A DNA stretch of 34,874 nt, taken from assembly GCA_964464035.1 (NCBI GenBank), contig CAYXEN010000022.1:1-34874 (forward strand). Reading direction: 5' to 3'. How positions within the stretch are numbered: the first letter of the stretch is position 1; the number at the start of each line of letters is the position of its first letter. The notes below the pieces were generated by a model. That model was not told the DNA's origin. It saw only the letters and a list, made by a program, of their open reading frames with translations, and did no database searches. Both the position numbers and the translations under genes were made by a program. This document shows, in pieces, positions 15,464-24,463 of this stretch. This DNA is from CAYXEN01 sp964464035. GTDB lineage: Bacteria; Krumholzibacteriota; Krumholzibacteriia; WVZY01.

Positions 15464-18400
15464 ATGACATCCAGGTTACGGAATCCGTTGTCGATCATGC
15501 TTTTCTCCTGCCTCCTCCTGCTCGGTTCTCCCGTCGCTTCCCAGCAGTTCGGAAGGAACAAGGTTCAGATAAAAGATTACAAGTGGAGGATTCTCAGCAC
15601 GCCTCATTTCGATATTCATTTCTACGAGGGTGAAGAGGGGTTCGCCGTGCGGGCCGGGCTCGTCCTGGAGAACGGTTATCAGATGCTCGCCGACAAGCTC
15701 AATAGTGATCTCCCTTGGAAAGTCCCGATCATCCTATACTCGTCGCACAACGATTTCCTGCAGACCAATATCTCCGAGGGGTTGCTTCCCGAAGGGGTGC
15801 AGGCTTTCGCGGAACCTTCGAGAAAGAGGATCGTCCTTCCCTTCACGGGCTCCTTCCAGTCTTTCCAGCACACGGCGATCCACGAGCTGGCTCACGTCTT
15901 CACGTTCAACATCGTGTACAACAAGTTGATGGACAACGTCTTCTCCCGCAACTACCTCTTCTCCCTCCCGCTCTGGGTGGTGGAAGGAGTCGCCGAGTAC
16001 CTGTCTGTGGGCTGGGACGCCGATTCCGACATGTTCATAAGGGACGCCGTCATATACGATTATCTGGTGGACCTGGACTACGCTGGTGGTTTCTACGTCT
16101 ACAAGGAGGGGCAATCCGTTTTCAACTACATCGCCGACACCTACGGCAAGGAGAAAGTGATCGAGATCCTTCGCGTCTTGAGCACCACGCGGAGATCGGA
16201 TCTCGCCCTCGAGCACACGATAGGCATCGACACGCGTGAACTGAGCAGGCAATGGGAAAAGAGCCTGCGCAAGCACTACTGGCCGATGTACGCGGACAAG
16301 AAAGACGTGGAAGACCTGGGGCGCAAGCTGACGGACCACGTCAAGGATCACGGTTATTACAACACGAAACCGGTGTTCTCGCCGGACGGCGACAAGATCG
16401 CATTCTTCTCGGACCGAGACGGCCTCACCGACGTCTACCTCATGTCGGCGCTGGACGGAAAGGTGCTCAAGAAGCTGGTCAGCGGGGAGAGATCGAATCG
16501 ATTCGAGTCGCTGCACTCGTTCACCAGCAGTCTCAGTTTCAGCCCGGACGGATCGATGATAGCTCTCGTGGCGAAGTCCAAGGGCAGAGACGTGCTCTAT
16601 CTGATAGATACCGGCAGCGGCAAGGTGAAGAGAAGAATCGACGTATACGCCGACGCGCTGTCGGCGCCCGATTGGTCGCCGATGGGCGACAAGATCGTGG
16701 TGACGGCGGTTGCGCGCGGCCAGAGCGACCTCGTTCTCGTGGATCTCGAGACCGGTTCCTACAAGAAACTCACAAACGACCCCGCCGACCAGCTGACCCC
16801 GAGATTCTTCCCCGACGGCAGGACGATCGTCTACACGCATTATCCCGAGGTCACGATCCCTACGCCGAACGTTTTCGACGGAAAGAGGCTCAAGCTCCTG
16901 CGCGAGATGGACTTCCTCTCGTCCGACAATGTTCAAAAAGGGGCGTCTCTGGACATCTACACGATGGATGTCGCCACGGCCGCTTCAAAGCCGCTCGTGA
17001 CCACGAAAGGGGACGATACGAGCCCCGTGGTTTTCGATCAGGGGAAGCGCGTCCTGTTCACTTCGAACGAATCGGGGATAAACAACCTCTACGTAGTCGA
17101 CGTGGAGACGGGAAAATACAGGAGATTGACGGACGTACTGGGTGGCATCTTCACTCCAGATGTCAACGAGAAGAAGCGGCGCGTCACTTTCTCCGCCTTC
17201 GTGAACGGAGGATGGGACATATACGTTTCCGACGATTTCGATGAATTGTTGAAGAACGATTATTCGAGTGAACCTCCTCCGATCGAGGTGGCGAAGAAGC
17301 CCGTGGATAGGAACCTCGTCGAGCAGGGCGGCGTGGAAACGCAGGGCGCGTCGGCCGAATCTGGAGTCGATTCCACGCGCTCGCGGGTTCGGGCGGCCCT
17401 CCCCGTGCCCGCCGAAGCGGATTCCACCCTTGCCGCCGTAGTCGGGCCGGGCGTGGAGAGTAAAGGGTTCGAGCCCGCCGCCGGCTCCGGTCTCGAACGA
17501 AACGGCGGGCTTAATCCATCACCAGCGGACTCGATCGTGGAAGGCCTGCACACTCCGGTGACCGGGCGCGAGGTCAAGAACCGGGGTGCCACGGTCGTTC
17601 CATACAAGACACGCCTCTCGCCGGACTTCATCGGGCAGGGAGCAGGCTTGTATTTCTCCACCGGCCTTGGTTTCGGCTTGTCGAACACGATCGCGCTGAG
17701 CGACATACTGGGCAATCACCGAATGCTCTTCTCTTTCAACTTCTTCAGGGACCTGGAGGATTCCGACTTCCTCTTCACGTATTTCTACCTTAAGAATCGC
17801 ATCGATTACGGATTCGGCATCTTCCAGTTCAAGAATTTTCTCAACAGCAGGATAAGCACGATCGGGGAGGATTTCCTCGACTACCGCTTGTTCACCGAAA
17901 GAAACTACGGCGTGTTCGGCCTGGTGAGCGTTCCTTTCAATACTTTCAACCGCATGGACCTCGAGTTCGAGGGGTTCGTCTCCGAGAGGGAGTTTTTCGA
18001 CAGGGTCGAAGAGGATCCATTGACCGGGCAGCTGTTTCTCGTAGCGCCTACCAAGTCGAGAAGGCGGCTGATCGAGCCCACCCTGTCGTTCGTTCACGAC
18101 GCCTCCTTCTACAACCGTTTCGGGCCCGTCGAGGGCTCGCGATGGATCGTCAGCGTCTCCAAGGGAATCGCCTTCGGCGGCAGCGACGTGTCGCGGTCCA
18201 CCGGTTTTCTCGACTACCGGTGGTACAAGCGGCTGTTCTACCGTAATTCCATCGCTTTCAGGCTGGCCCTGGCGGCTAGCGAGGGCTCGGACCCGAGGAG
18301 TTTCTTCCTCGGGGGACCGGTCACGCTGCGGGGTTACGACTACCTGGCTTTCCAGGGCACGCGTATCGCGCTCTCGAGCATCGAATACCGCTATCCGATG

Positions 18401-18679
18401 ATAGACGCGTTCATACTGGGTTGGCCGACGCGATGGGGGTTCACGAACATCGGGGGCACTTTGTTCTTCGATATAGGATCCGCATGGGAAAAAGGCGACA
18501 TTACGCCTTTCAAGAAGGGCGTGAATCGACTACAATTGGAGGACTTGCACGCGGATTTCGGATTCGGGACCTACTTGAGTTTCGGTTACCTGCTGCTGAA
18601 TTTCCAATTCGCCTGGCAAACCGATCTCCATTCGGTCGGTGACCAGCAGTTCCACTTTTTCCTGGGTCCCGCCTTCTGA
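15464..18679 (+). CDS. Secreted metalloprotease / TolB-like propeller / Omp85-like outer-membrane barrel protein
   Basis: This 1071-residue multidomain protein has no name known to me. A signal peptide (MTSRLRNPLSIMLFSCLLLL..VAS) is followed by a gluzincin-like protease domain with HELAH (His140, Glu141, His144) and WVVEGVAEYLS (Glu174 as likely third zinc ligand). Residues about 295-595 hold repeated PD40/TolB-type blades (FSPDGDKIAFFSDRDG, FSPDGSMIALVAKS, DWSPMGDKIVVTAVARG, FFPDGRTIVYTHY). A low-complexity linker spans about 600-708. A barrel from about 710 to the end carries FFLGGPVTLRGYDYLAF (Arg956-Gly-Tyr, the Omp85 loop motif) and a C-terminal Phe (LGPAF). AAGGA 7 bases upstream supports this ATG over the longer open frame. 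It follows tamA-tamB, which may insert it. Substrate and topology are unknown. Confidence 0.8.
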   Translation: MTSRLRNPLSIMLFSCLLLLGSPVASQQFGRNKVQIKDYKWRILSTPHFDIHFYEGEEGFAVRAGLVLENGYQMLADKLNSDLPWKVPIILYSSHNDFLQTNISEGLLPEGVQAFAEPSRKRIVLPFTGSFQSFQHTAIHELAHVFTFNIVYNKLMDNVFSRNYLFSLPLWVVEGVAEYLSVGWDADSDMFIRDAVIYDYLVDLDYAGGFYVYKEGQSVFNYIADTYGKEKVIEILRVLSTTRRSDLALEHTIGIDTRELSRQWEKSLRKHYWPMYADKKDVEDLGRKLTDHVKDHGYYNTKPVFSPDGDKIAFFSDRDGLTDVYLMSALDGKVLKKLVSGERSNRFESLHSFTSSLSFSPDGSMIALVAKSKGRDVLYLIDTGSGKVKRRIDVYADALSAPDWSPMGDKIVVTAVARGQSDLVLVDLETGSYKKLTNDPADQLTPRFFPDGRTIVYTHYPEVTIPTPNVFDGKRLKLLREMDFLSSDNVQKGASLDIYTMDVATAASKPLVTTKGDDTSPVVFDQGKRVLFTSNESGINNLYVVDVETGKYRRLTDVLGGIFTPDVNEKKRRVTFSAFVNGGWDIYVSDDFDELLKNDYSSEPPPIEVAKKPVDRNLVEQGGVETQGASAESGVDSTRSRVRAALPVPAEADSTLAAVVGPGVESKGFEPAAGSGLERNGGLNPSPADSIVEGLHTPVTGREVKNRGATVVPYKTRLSPDFIGQGAGLYFSTGLGFGLSNTIALSDILGNHRMLFSFNFFRDLEDSDFLFTYFYLKNRIDYGFGIFQFKNFLNSRISTIGEDFLDYRLFTERNYGVFGLVSVPFNTFNRMDLEFEGFVSEREFFDRVEEDPLTGQLFLVAPTKSRRRLIEPTLSFVHDASFYNRFGPVEGSRWIVSVSKGIAFGGSDVSRSTGFLDYRWYKRLFYRNSIAFRLALAASEGSDPRSFFLGGPVTLRGYDYLAFQGTRIALSSIEYRYPMIDAFILGWPTRWGFTNIGGTLFFDIGSAWEKGDITPFKKGVNRLQLEDLHADFGFGTYLSFGYLLLNFQFAWQTDLHSVGDQQFHFFLGPAF

Positions 18680-18730
18680 CCGTACTGGCATGGAGTGGAA
18701 AAGACCGGTACGTGCACCCGGCGATCAACC

Positions 18731-20953
18731 ATGACATCTCCCTTGGACGCAAGATTGAACGACAAGCAACGTGAGGCCGTCACCACGACGGAAGGCCCCG
18801 TCCTGGTATTGGCCGGGGCCGGGAGCGGCAAGACCCGTGTGCTCACCGAGAGGATAGCCTACTTGATAGACCACGTGGGCGTCTCTCCCCGCAACATCCT
18901 CGCCTTCACTTTCACCAACAAGGCCGCGCGCGAGATGAAGGAGAGGCTGGAAAGAAGGATCCCCGGCGCGGCTGCGGAGCTTTGGGTCGGGACTTTCCAC
19001 AGTACCGGGGTCAAGATCCTCAGGCGGGACGGCGAGAGAATAGGCGTGCCCCGCAACTTTTCGATATACGATTCCACCGACAGCTTGAACTTGATAAGGA
19101 ACATCGTCAGCCGCCACAGCATGGAAGGCAGCGTGCTCAGATCCGTCAATTCCCTCCAGTCCATCATAAGCAATTGGAAGTGCGAGCTCATCGATCCCGC
19201 CCGCGCTCACGAGGAAGCACTCAGCAACGTGGACCGCGAAACCGCTTTCGTCTACGAGCAGTACGAGAAAGAACTCGCCAAGGCGAAGGCCCTCGATTTC
19301 GACGATCTCATAGTCAAGGTGGTGCGGCTTTTCTCGCTTCATCCCGAAGTGCGCGATCGCTATGCGAGGCGCTTCACGTACGTCCTCGTGGACGAGTTCC
19401 AGGATACCAACCCCGTGCAGATGTTGATGATCGACGGCCTTTCCTCCTACAAGCGCAACTTGTTCGTCGTCGGTGACGACGACCAGTCCATCTACAGTTG
19501 GCGTGGAGCCAGGGTGGAGCACATCCTGGAGTTCGAAAAGCTCTACCCGGGCACGACCCTGATCAGGCTGGAACAGAATTACAGGTCGACGGGAACGATC
19601 CTCAGGGCGGCCAACCAGGTTATAGGCTTCAACCGGGCGAGGAAGGGCAAGAATCTTTGGACGGATGGAGAAGAGGGGGAGAAGATAAGATTGATGGAAT
19701 CGCTCGACGAGGAGGCTGAAGCAGTCAACATTCTGAACGTCGTCCATGAACTGGCCGAGTCCGGGTACCAGTACAGGGACATAGCCGTTCTGTACCGCAC
19801 GAACGCGCAATCGCGGGCGATCGAGGACGTGATGAAAATGGGGGGCGTTCCCTACCAGATCATCGGCTCGGTGCGTTTCTACGAGAGGGCCGAGGTCCGG
19901 GACGTTCTCGCCTATTGCAAGGTGATCGCGAATCCCGCCGATTCGGTGAGCTTGAGGAGGATAATAAACGTGCCGAGGCGCGCCATCGGCAAGACGACGG
20001 TGGAAGCGCTGGAGAGGGAAGCCGCGGAGCGCGGGGTGACGATGATGGAGTTGCTCCTTTCGGGGGATAACTCTCTCAGCCCGCCTCAACAGAAGCGATG
20101 CTCCGGATTCGCCGTGATGATGAAGGAACTCATCGAGATGGCGAAGCACAAGCCGGCCCCGGACGTGATAGAGGCGGTGATCACGAAGACGGGATACCGA
20201 TCCTATCTAGAACGAAGCTACAATGACAGCGAGTCCCGGATCGAGAATGTGAACGAACTGGTCGCCGCGGCCGACGCTTTCGCCGAGGGGGGCGAGGACG
20301 GGAGCCTGGAAGCATTTCTCCAGGAAATCGCACTTGTCGCCGACATCGACAATCTCGACGAGGAGAAGGGATTGCTGACTCTCATGACTCTTCACAACGC
20401 GAAGGGGCTCGAGTTCGACTGCGTGATCATAGCCGGCCTCGAGGACGGGCTCTTTCCTCATTACAACTCGATCGACAACGAGAGATCCCTCGAGGAGGAG
20501 CGGAGACTCTTCTACGTGGGAATGACTCGGGCTCGCAAGCTCCTCTACTTGTCCTACGCGAACATGCGCAGGCGCATGGGCTCCATGAACTCTTTCGCCC
20601 CGTCGCGGTTTCTCTTCGAGATTCCGGACGAACTGCTGGAAGTGGAGGCGGGGAGCGGCCGCGGGGGGAGCGCCGGGTACATGGATGGAGAGATGGACGG
20701 CTACGTGCAGTCGAAGTTCGGTGGAGCGGTGGATGCGCCGTACTTCGGTGCCCAGGCTCATCCCGATTACGAGAACAGCTCCCAGGAACAAATCAGCTAC
20801 GAAGTGGGGATGCGCGTCGAGCACGACGACTTCGGAAGGGGGATCGTGAGGCGGATCGACAGGAGCGGCGGCGATCTTCGCGTGACCGTTTTCTTCGACG
20901 GCGGCGGCGAGAGAAAGTTCATAGCCCGTCTAGCCCCGATGAGGCCGATCTAG
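18731..20953 (+). CDS. pcrA: ATP-dependent 3'-5' DNA helicase, PcrA/UvrD family
   Basis: This superfamily 1 helicase works in nucleotide excision and mismatch repair and in clearing replication blocks. It is 740 residues with all motifs: LNDKQREAV (Q motif), VLAGAGSGKT (Lys34), LAFTFTNKAAREMKERL, VDEFQDTNPVQ, VGDDDQSIYSWRGA, LEQNYRST, LMTLHNAKGLEFD, and LFYVGMTRARKLLYLSYA. The C-terminus has the PcrA-type VGMRVEHDDFGRGIVRRI domain, which in the family contacts RNA polymerase. The ATG at 18731 matches the family start. A GTG at 18695 would add 12 residues. Neither has a strong ribosome-binding site. It lies 51 bases after the barrel protease gene and 19 bases before gatC. Confidence 0.95.
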   Translation: MTSPLDARLNDKQREAVTTTEGPVLVLAGAGSGKTRVLTERIAYLIDHVGVSPRNILAFTFTNKAAREMKERLERRIPGAAAELWVGTFHSTGVKILRRDGERIGVPRNFSIYDSTDSLNLIRNIVSRHSMEGSVLRSVNSLQSIISNWKCELIDPARAHEEALSNVDRETAFVYEQYEKELAKAKALDFDDLIVKVVRLFSLHPEVRDRYARRFTYVLVDEFQDTNPVQMLMIDGLSSYKRNLFVVGDDDQSIYSWRGARVEHILEFEKLYPGTTLIRLEQNYRSTGTILRAANQVIGFNRARKGKNLWTDGEEGEKIRLMESLDEEAEAVNILNVVHELAESGYQYRDIAVLYRTNAQSRAIEDVMKMGGVPYQIIGSVRFYERAEVRDVLAYCKVIANPADSVSLRRIINVPRRAIGKTTVEALEREAAERGVTMMELLLSGDNSLSPPQQKRCSGFAVMMKELIEMAKHKPAPDVIEAVITKTGYRSYLERSYNDSESRIENVNELVAAADAFAEGGEDGSLEAFLQEIALVADIDNLDEEKGLLTLMTLHNAKGLEFDCVIIAGLEDGLFPHYNSIDNERSLEEERRLFYVGMTRARKLLYLSYANMRRRMGSMNSFAPSRFLFEIPDELLEVEAGSGRGGSAGYMDGEMDGYVQSKFGGAVDAPYFGAQAHPDYENSSQEQISYEVGMRVEHDDFGRGIVRRIDRSGGDLRVTVFFDGGGERKFIARLAPMRPI

Positions 20954-20972
20954 CGGGCGCCGAGGAGAGAGG

Positions 20973-21311
20973 ATGACCGTGAGAATCGACGAGGCGCTGT
21001 CCGATTATCTTCAGGAACTGTGCAGGATCGACCTGTCCGGCCCGGAGTCCGAGAAACTCCTTGGGCAGGTCGGGGAAATCATCGTCTTCGTGGAGAGGCT
21101 CGGCGCCGTGGACACGTCGTCGGTCGGCGCGGAGGGTTTCACGATGCCATGGCTGGAGACCAGGATGCGCCCCGACGAGGCGGATGATTCCGGCATGGGA
21201 TCTGAATTGCGGCGCATGGCGCCGCGGGAAGAGGACGGCTTTCTCGAGGTACCCGGGGTATTCGAGAGGACTGATGGAGCGCGGGGCGAAAAGCCCTCGG
21301 AGCCTGAGTGA
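20973..21311 (+). CDS. gatC: Aspartyl/glutamyl-tRNA amidotransferase subunit C
   Basis: This small chaperone-like subunit wraps around GatA and GatB in the GatCAB complex that converts Glu-tRNA(Gln) and Asp-tRNA(Asn) to Gln-tRNA and Asn-tRNA. The 112-residue product has the typical start (VRIDEALSDYLQELCRIDLS), the helical segment LLGQVGEIIVFVERLGAVDTS and the later MRPDEADD and FLEVPGVFE. It is slightly longer than usual (about 95) because of a polar tail. GGAGAGAGG precedes the ATG. gatA starts one base after its stop. Confidence 0.92.
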   Translation: MTVRIDEALSDYLQELCRIDLSGPESEKLLGQVGEIIVFVERLGAVDTSSVGAEGFTMPWLETRMRPDEADDSGMGSELRRMAPREEDGFLEVPGVFERTDGARGEKPSEPE

Positions 21312-21312
21312 G

Positions 21313-22758
21313 ATGCGTTTGAACGAATGCAGCGTCTGCGATCTCAAGCGACTGATCGATAGGGGGGAGATAAATCCCGGCGAGATCATAGACGACGTGC
21401 TCGCCGCCATCGATGAGAAGGAACCGGGAATCAACGCCTATCTCGAGGTCTTCGTCGACGACCTCTCCCGCGAATCCCGGCGCCTCAAGCAGGCGAAAAC
21501 CCCCTCCAAACCATTCGAAGGAATCCCCATTGCGGTGAAGGACAACATCGCCGTCGAAGGGAAGAGACTCACCTGCGCATCCAGGATACTGGCCGGTTAC
21601 AGGAGCCCTTACGACGCCACGGTGGTCGCGCGGCTCAAAGCCCACGGCTTCGTCGTGTGCGGGCGCACGAACATGGACGAGTTCGCGATGGGCTCATCCA
21701 CCGAGAATTCCGCTTTCGGTCCGACCATGAATCCTCATGATCGTTCACGAGTGCCCGGGGGATCGAGCGGAGGATCGGCCGCCGCCGTCGCCGCTTGCAC
21801 CGCCGTCGCGGCCCTGGGAAGCGACACGGGGGGATCCATCAGGCAGCCCGCGTCATTCTGCGGAGTGGTGGGCCTCAAGCCGACATACGGAAGGGTCTCG
21901 CGCTACGGCCTCGTGGCTTTCGCAAGTTCCATGGACCAGGTGGGCCCCATTGCGCGAACAGTCGAGGATGCCTCTTTGATCCTGTCCCTGGTGGCGGGTC
22001 CGGATGACAGGGACGCGAGGACCAGCGCGTCGCGCTTCGAGCACGATCCCAAGGGGTTGAAACAAGGTCTGGAGGATCTCACCATAGGCGTCCCGCGCAG
22101 TTTCTTCACGGGCGAAGTCGACGAAGCGGTGGGCGGGAGTTTCGATGAGCTCCTACTTGAGCTGGAAAAAGAGAAAGTATCGGTGAGGGAAATTGACCTC
22201 CCCCATCTCCGCTACGCCGTCGCCGCCTATTACGTCATCGCCGACGCCGAGGCGAGCTCGAACCTGGCTAGATTCGACGGCGTGAAATACGGATATCGCG
22301 CCCAAGGGTGCGCGAAGGCCTCCTCGATGACCGCGAAGACGAGGAGCGAAGCTTTCGGTGAAGAAGTGAAGAGGAGGATTCTGCTGGGCGCGTTCGTTCT
22401 CTCCCGTGGGTATTATGACCGTTACTATCTGCAGGCGGAGAAAGTGCGCGCCTTGATAGCGCGCGATTTCACGGAAGCCTTCCATGCATGCGACCTGGTC
22501 ATGCTTCCAACGAGCCCCACACCCGCTTTCGAGGCGGGAAAGAAGAAGGATGATCCCCTGAAGATGTACATGTCCGACGTCTTCACGGTGCCGGCCAACC
22601 TGGCTGGCCTTCCCGCCGTTTCCGTGCCTTTCGGCGAGCATGAGGGGCTTCCTCTCGGGGTCCAGTTCGTGGGAAGGCCGCTCGAGGAAGACATGGTCCT
22701 CAGAGGAGCGTACGCGATTGAATCGATGGCCCAAGGAAGAAGCAAGAACACCGCGTGA
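21313..22758 (+). CDS. gatA: Aspartyl/glutamyl-tRNA amidotransferase subunit A (amidase)
   Basis: This subunit releases ammonia from glutamine for tRNA-dependent amidation. It is an amidase-signature enzyme of 481 residues with the Ser-cisSer-Lys triad in place: Lys76 in IPIAVKDNIAVEG, Ser151 in PGGSSGGSAAAVAA and nucleophile Ser175 in GSDTGGSIRQPASFCGVVGLKPTYG. The ATG at 21313 lies 1 base after gatC. GGAG occurs about 11 bases upstream, and the N-terminus (CSVCDLKRLIDRGEINPGEI) fits the family. The 3' end overlaps the start of gatB by about 41 bases. Confidence 0.95.
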   Translation: MRLNECSVCDLKRLIDRGEINPGEIIDDVLAAIDEKEPGINAYLEVFVDDLSRESRRLKQAKTPSKPFEGIPIAVKDNIAVEGKRLTCASRILAGYRSPYDATVVARLKAHGFVVCGRTNMDEFAMGSSTENSAFGPTMNPHDRSRVPGGSSGGSAAAVAACTAVAALGSDTGGSIRQPASFCGVVGLKPTYGRVSRYGLVAFASSMDQVGPIARTVEDASLILSLVAGPDDRDARTSASRFEHDPKGLKQGLEDLTIGVPRSFFTGEVDEAVGGSFDELLLELEKEKVSVREIDLPHLRYAVAAYYVIADAEASSNLARFDGVKYGYRAQGCAKASSMTAKTRSEAFGEEVKRRILLGAFVLSRGYYDRYYLQAEKVRALIARDFTEAFHACDLVMLPTSPTPAFEAGKKKDDPLKMYMSDVFTVPANLAGLPAVSVPFGEHEGLPLGVQFVGRPLEEDMVLRGAYAIESMAQGRSKNTA

Positions 22759-24181
22759 TCCTCGGCCCAGGATCGGGCTCGAGATCCATGCAAGGCTGTC
22801 CACGCGGAGCAAGCTGTTTTGCCGTTGCCGGGTTGCGTTCGGATCCCCCCCGAACACCGACGTATGCCCTGTTTGTGCCGGCCTGCCGGGGGCGCTTCCC
22901 GTGCTGAACGCGAAGGCGGTGGAGTATGCGTTGAAAGTGTGCCTGGCACTCGGTTGCAGCATTTCCTACAGGAGCCGTTTCGTGCGCAAGAATTATTTCT
23001 ATCCGGATCTGCCCAAGGGGTACCAGATCACCCAGTACGAAAGGCCCCTGGGGAAGGCCGGAGCCCTCGTTCTCCCCGCGCACGGGACCTGGATAGGGAT
23101 CAGGAGGGTTCACATCGAGGAGGACGCCGGCAGATCGATCCACGGCGACGGCTGGACCCGCGTGGACATGAACCGAAGCGGGGTCCCGCTCGTGGAGATC
23201 GTGACCGAACCCGATATCAGGTCGGGAAAGGAAGCCTCCGCCGCAACAAGGCTCATCCGCTCGATTCTTCGCTATCTAGGCGTATCGGACGGGAACATGG
23301 AGGAAGGAAGCCTGCGATGTGACGTGAACGTGTCGCTGGATGATGCATCCGGAGGGTGTGAAGGGGTCAAGACGGAGATCAAGAACCTGAACTCTTTCAA
23401 AGCGATCGAAGCGGCGGTGGATTTCGAGGTGAAGCGCCAGGACCGTCTCCTGGCGAGGGGAGAAAAAATCGCGCCCGACACTTTGTTGTGGGATGCCGCG
23501 AAGAAACGGACGATCACGTCGCGCTCGAAGGAGGAAGCGCGTGAGTACAGGTATTTCCCGGAGCCCGATCTCGCTTTGCTGAAGATATCCGAGGAACTCG
23601 CGGCCGAATTGCGTTCGGCCCTGCCCGAGCTTCCCTCGGACAAGGTGAAGAGATTCATCCGCGAGTACGGCATCCCCGGATACGACGCCGAAGTCCTCAC
23701 CGCCGATGTGAAAGTGGCGGATTATTTCGAAGCGGTGGCTCGCTCCGTCAAGGATGCAAAAGCCGCGAGCAATTGGATCATGGGCGAAGTGCTCAGGGAG
23801 ATGCATGCGCGGGAGGTGGATGTCGATGAACTGGGCATAGGAGCCGAGGATCTGGCCGCCGTGATAACGGCGCTGGATGCCGGCCGCGTGAGCATGCCGG
23901 CGGCCAAGGAGTTGTTCCGCCGCGCGATAGACGAGCGAACATCCACCGCGAGCCTGATGGGCTCGGGGGAGTATGACTTGATCGACGATTCAGAGATCCT
24001 GCGAACCATGACCCGGAGAATAATGAGCGAGCATCCGCGCGAGGTGAGCGCATGGAGATCGGGCAAGAGGAAGCTCGTCACTTTCTTCATGGGCGAGATC
24101 ATGCGGAAAACGGGGGGAAGAGCCGACCCGGAGGCCGTCCGCCGCATCGTGACCGAAACTCTCGAGAAGGACGAGAGCTAG
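22718..24181 (+). CDS. gatB: Aspartyl/glutamyl-tRNA amidotransferase subunit B
   Basis: This subunit binds the misacylated tRNA and phosphorylates its aminoacyl side chain for amidation. Landmarks are RIGLEIHARLSTRSKLFCRC, PNTDVCPVCAGLPGALPVLN (Cys pair of the metal site), YFYPDLPKGYQITQYERPL, HIEEDAGRSIH, DMNRSGVPLVEIVTEPDI and the helical YqeY-like C-terminus. There is no ATG near the family start. TTG at 22718 lies 9 bases after AGGAG (22704-22708) and gives 487 residues, close to the usual 475-480, so I chose it. This means the gene begins inside gatA. The stop is followed at once by a terminator T-run. Confidence 0.93.
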   Translation: MNRWPKEEARTPRDPRPRIGLEIHARLSTRSKLFCRCRVAFGSPPNTDVCPVCAGLPGALPVLNAKAVEYALKVCLALGCSISYRSRFVRKNYFYPDLPKGYQITQYERPLGKAGALVLPAHGTWIGIRRVHIEEDAGRSIHGDGWTRVDMNRSGVPLVEIVTEPDIRSGKEASAATRLIRSILRYLGVSDGNMEEGSLRCDVNVSLDDASGGCEGVKTEIKNLNSFKAIEAAVDFEVKRQDRLLARGEKIAPDTLLWDAAKKRTITSRSKEEAREYRYFPEPDLALLKISEELAAELRSALPELPSDKVKRFIREYGIPGYDAEVLTADVKVADYFEAVARSVKDAKAASNWIMGEVLREMHAREVDVDELGIGAEDLAAVITALDAGRVSMPAAKELFRRAIDERTSTASLMGSGEYDLIDDSEILRTMTRRIMSEHPREVSAWRSGKRKLVTFFMGEIMRKTGGRADPEAVRRIVTETLEKDES

Positions 24182-24187
24182 TTTTTT
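24159..24187 (+). terminator. Intrinsic terminator at the end of gatB
   Basis: CTCTCG (24159-24164), a 7-base loop and CGAGAG (24172-24177) form a perfect 6-bp stem inside the last codons of gatB. T6 follows at 24182-24187, directly after the stop codon. It probably ends the tamA-to-gatB run. Confidence 0.6.
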
Positions 24188-24302
24188 CCCACCACCAAGC
24201 ACTAAATTTCCGCTTTTCATCTCGTCGACTCATGCAAGCCGTCGTTATATCACGAAGCCATGCAATGCGTTAGCCGGATGGCGCCGGGGTCGAGGGCATA
24301 GT

Positions 24303-24330
24303 TTGACAAGAATCATCTTTTTGCTAAATC
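24303..24330 (+). promoter_or_regulatory. Sigma-70-type promoter of the hybrid histidine kinase gene
   Basis: A perfect TTGACA -35 box (24303-24308) lies 16 bases from TAAATC (24325-24330). It comes after the gatB terminator and about 130 bases before the kinase start, so the kinase is its own transcription unit. The leader contains a CGGGG-N8-CCCCG hairpin at 24421-24438. The rest of the 282-base gap shows nothing else I can support. Confidence 0.55.
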
Positions 24331-24463
24331 GACCACGGATCGTCTCCGAAGATCAGGAGTGACGGAGGGTTGATCATGCAGGTCGAGAATGTCGGACAGA
24401 GCTTGAAGAGCACCCGGCTGCGGGGAATTCGAACCCCGGAACAGGTCAGCGAAGAGAGGAAGC

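Noticed and set aside
15734..16936. A 400-codon open frame on the minus strand opposite the barrel protease gene
   Set aside because: The high-GC plus-strand gene removes stops from the opposite strand; the translation is low in recognisable motifs and full of His/Arg/Val patterns typical of an antisense shadow. The same holds for the long minus frames opposite pcrA (18725-20149), rpsI-rpsB (1468-2712), the acyl-CoA dehydrogenase (30734-31978) and the thiolase (32341-33618).
24421..24438. CGGGG-AATTCGAA-CCCCG, resembling a tRNA T-arm on the minus strand
   Set aside because: No acceptor, anticodon or D-arm can be built around it on either strand and there is no CCA end; it is treated as a simple hairpin in the kinase leader.
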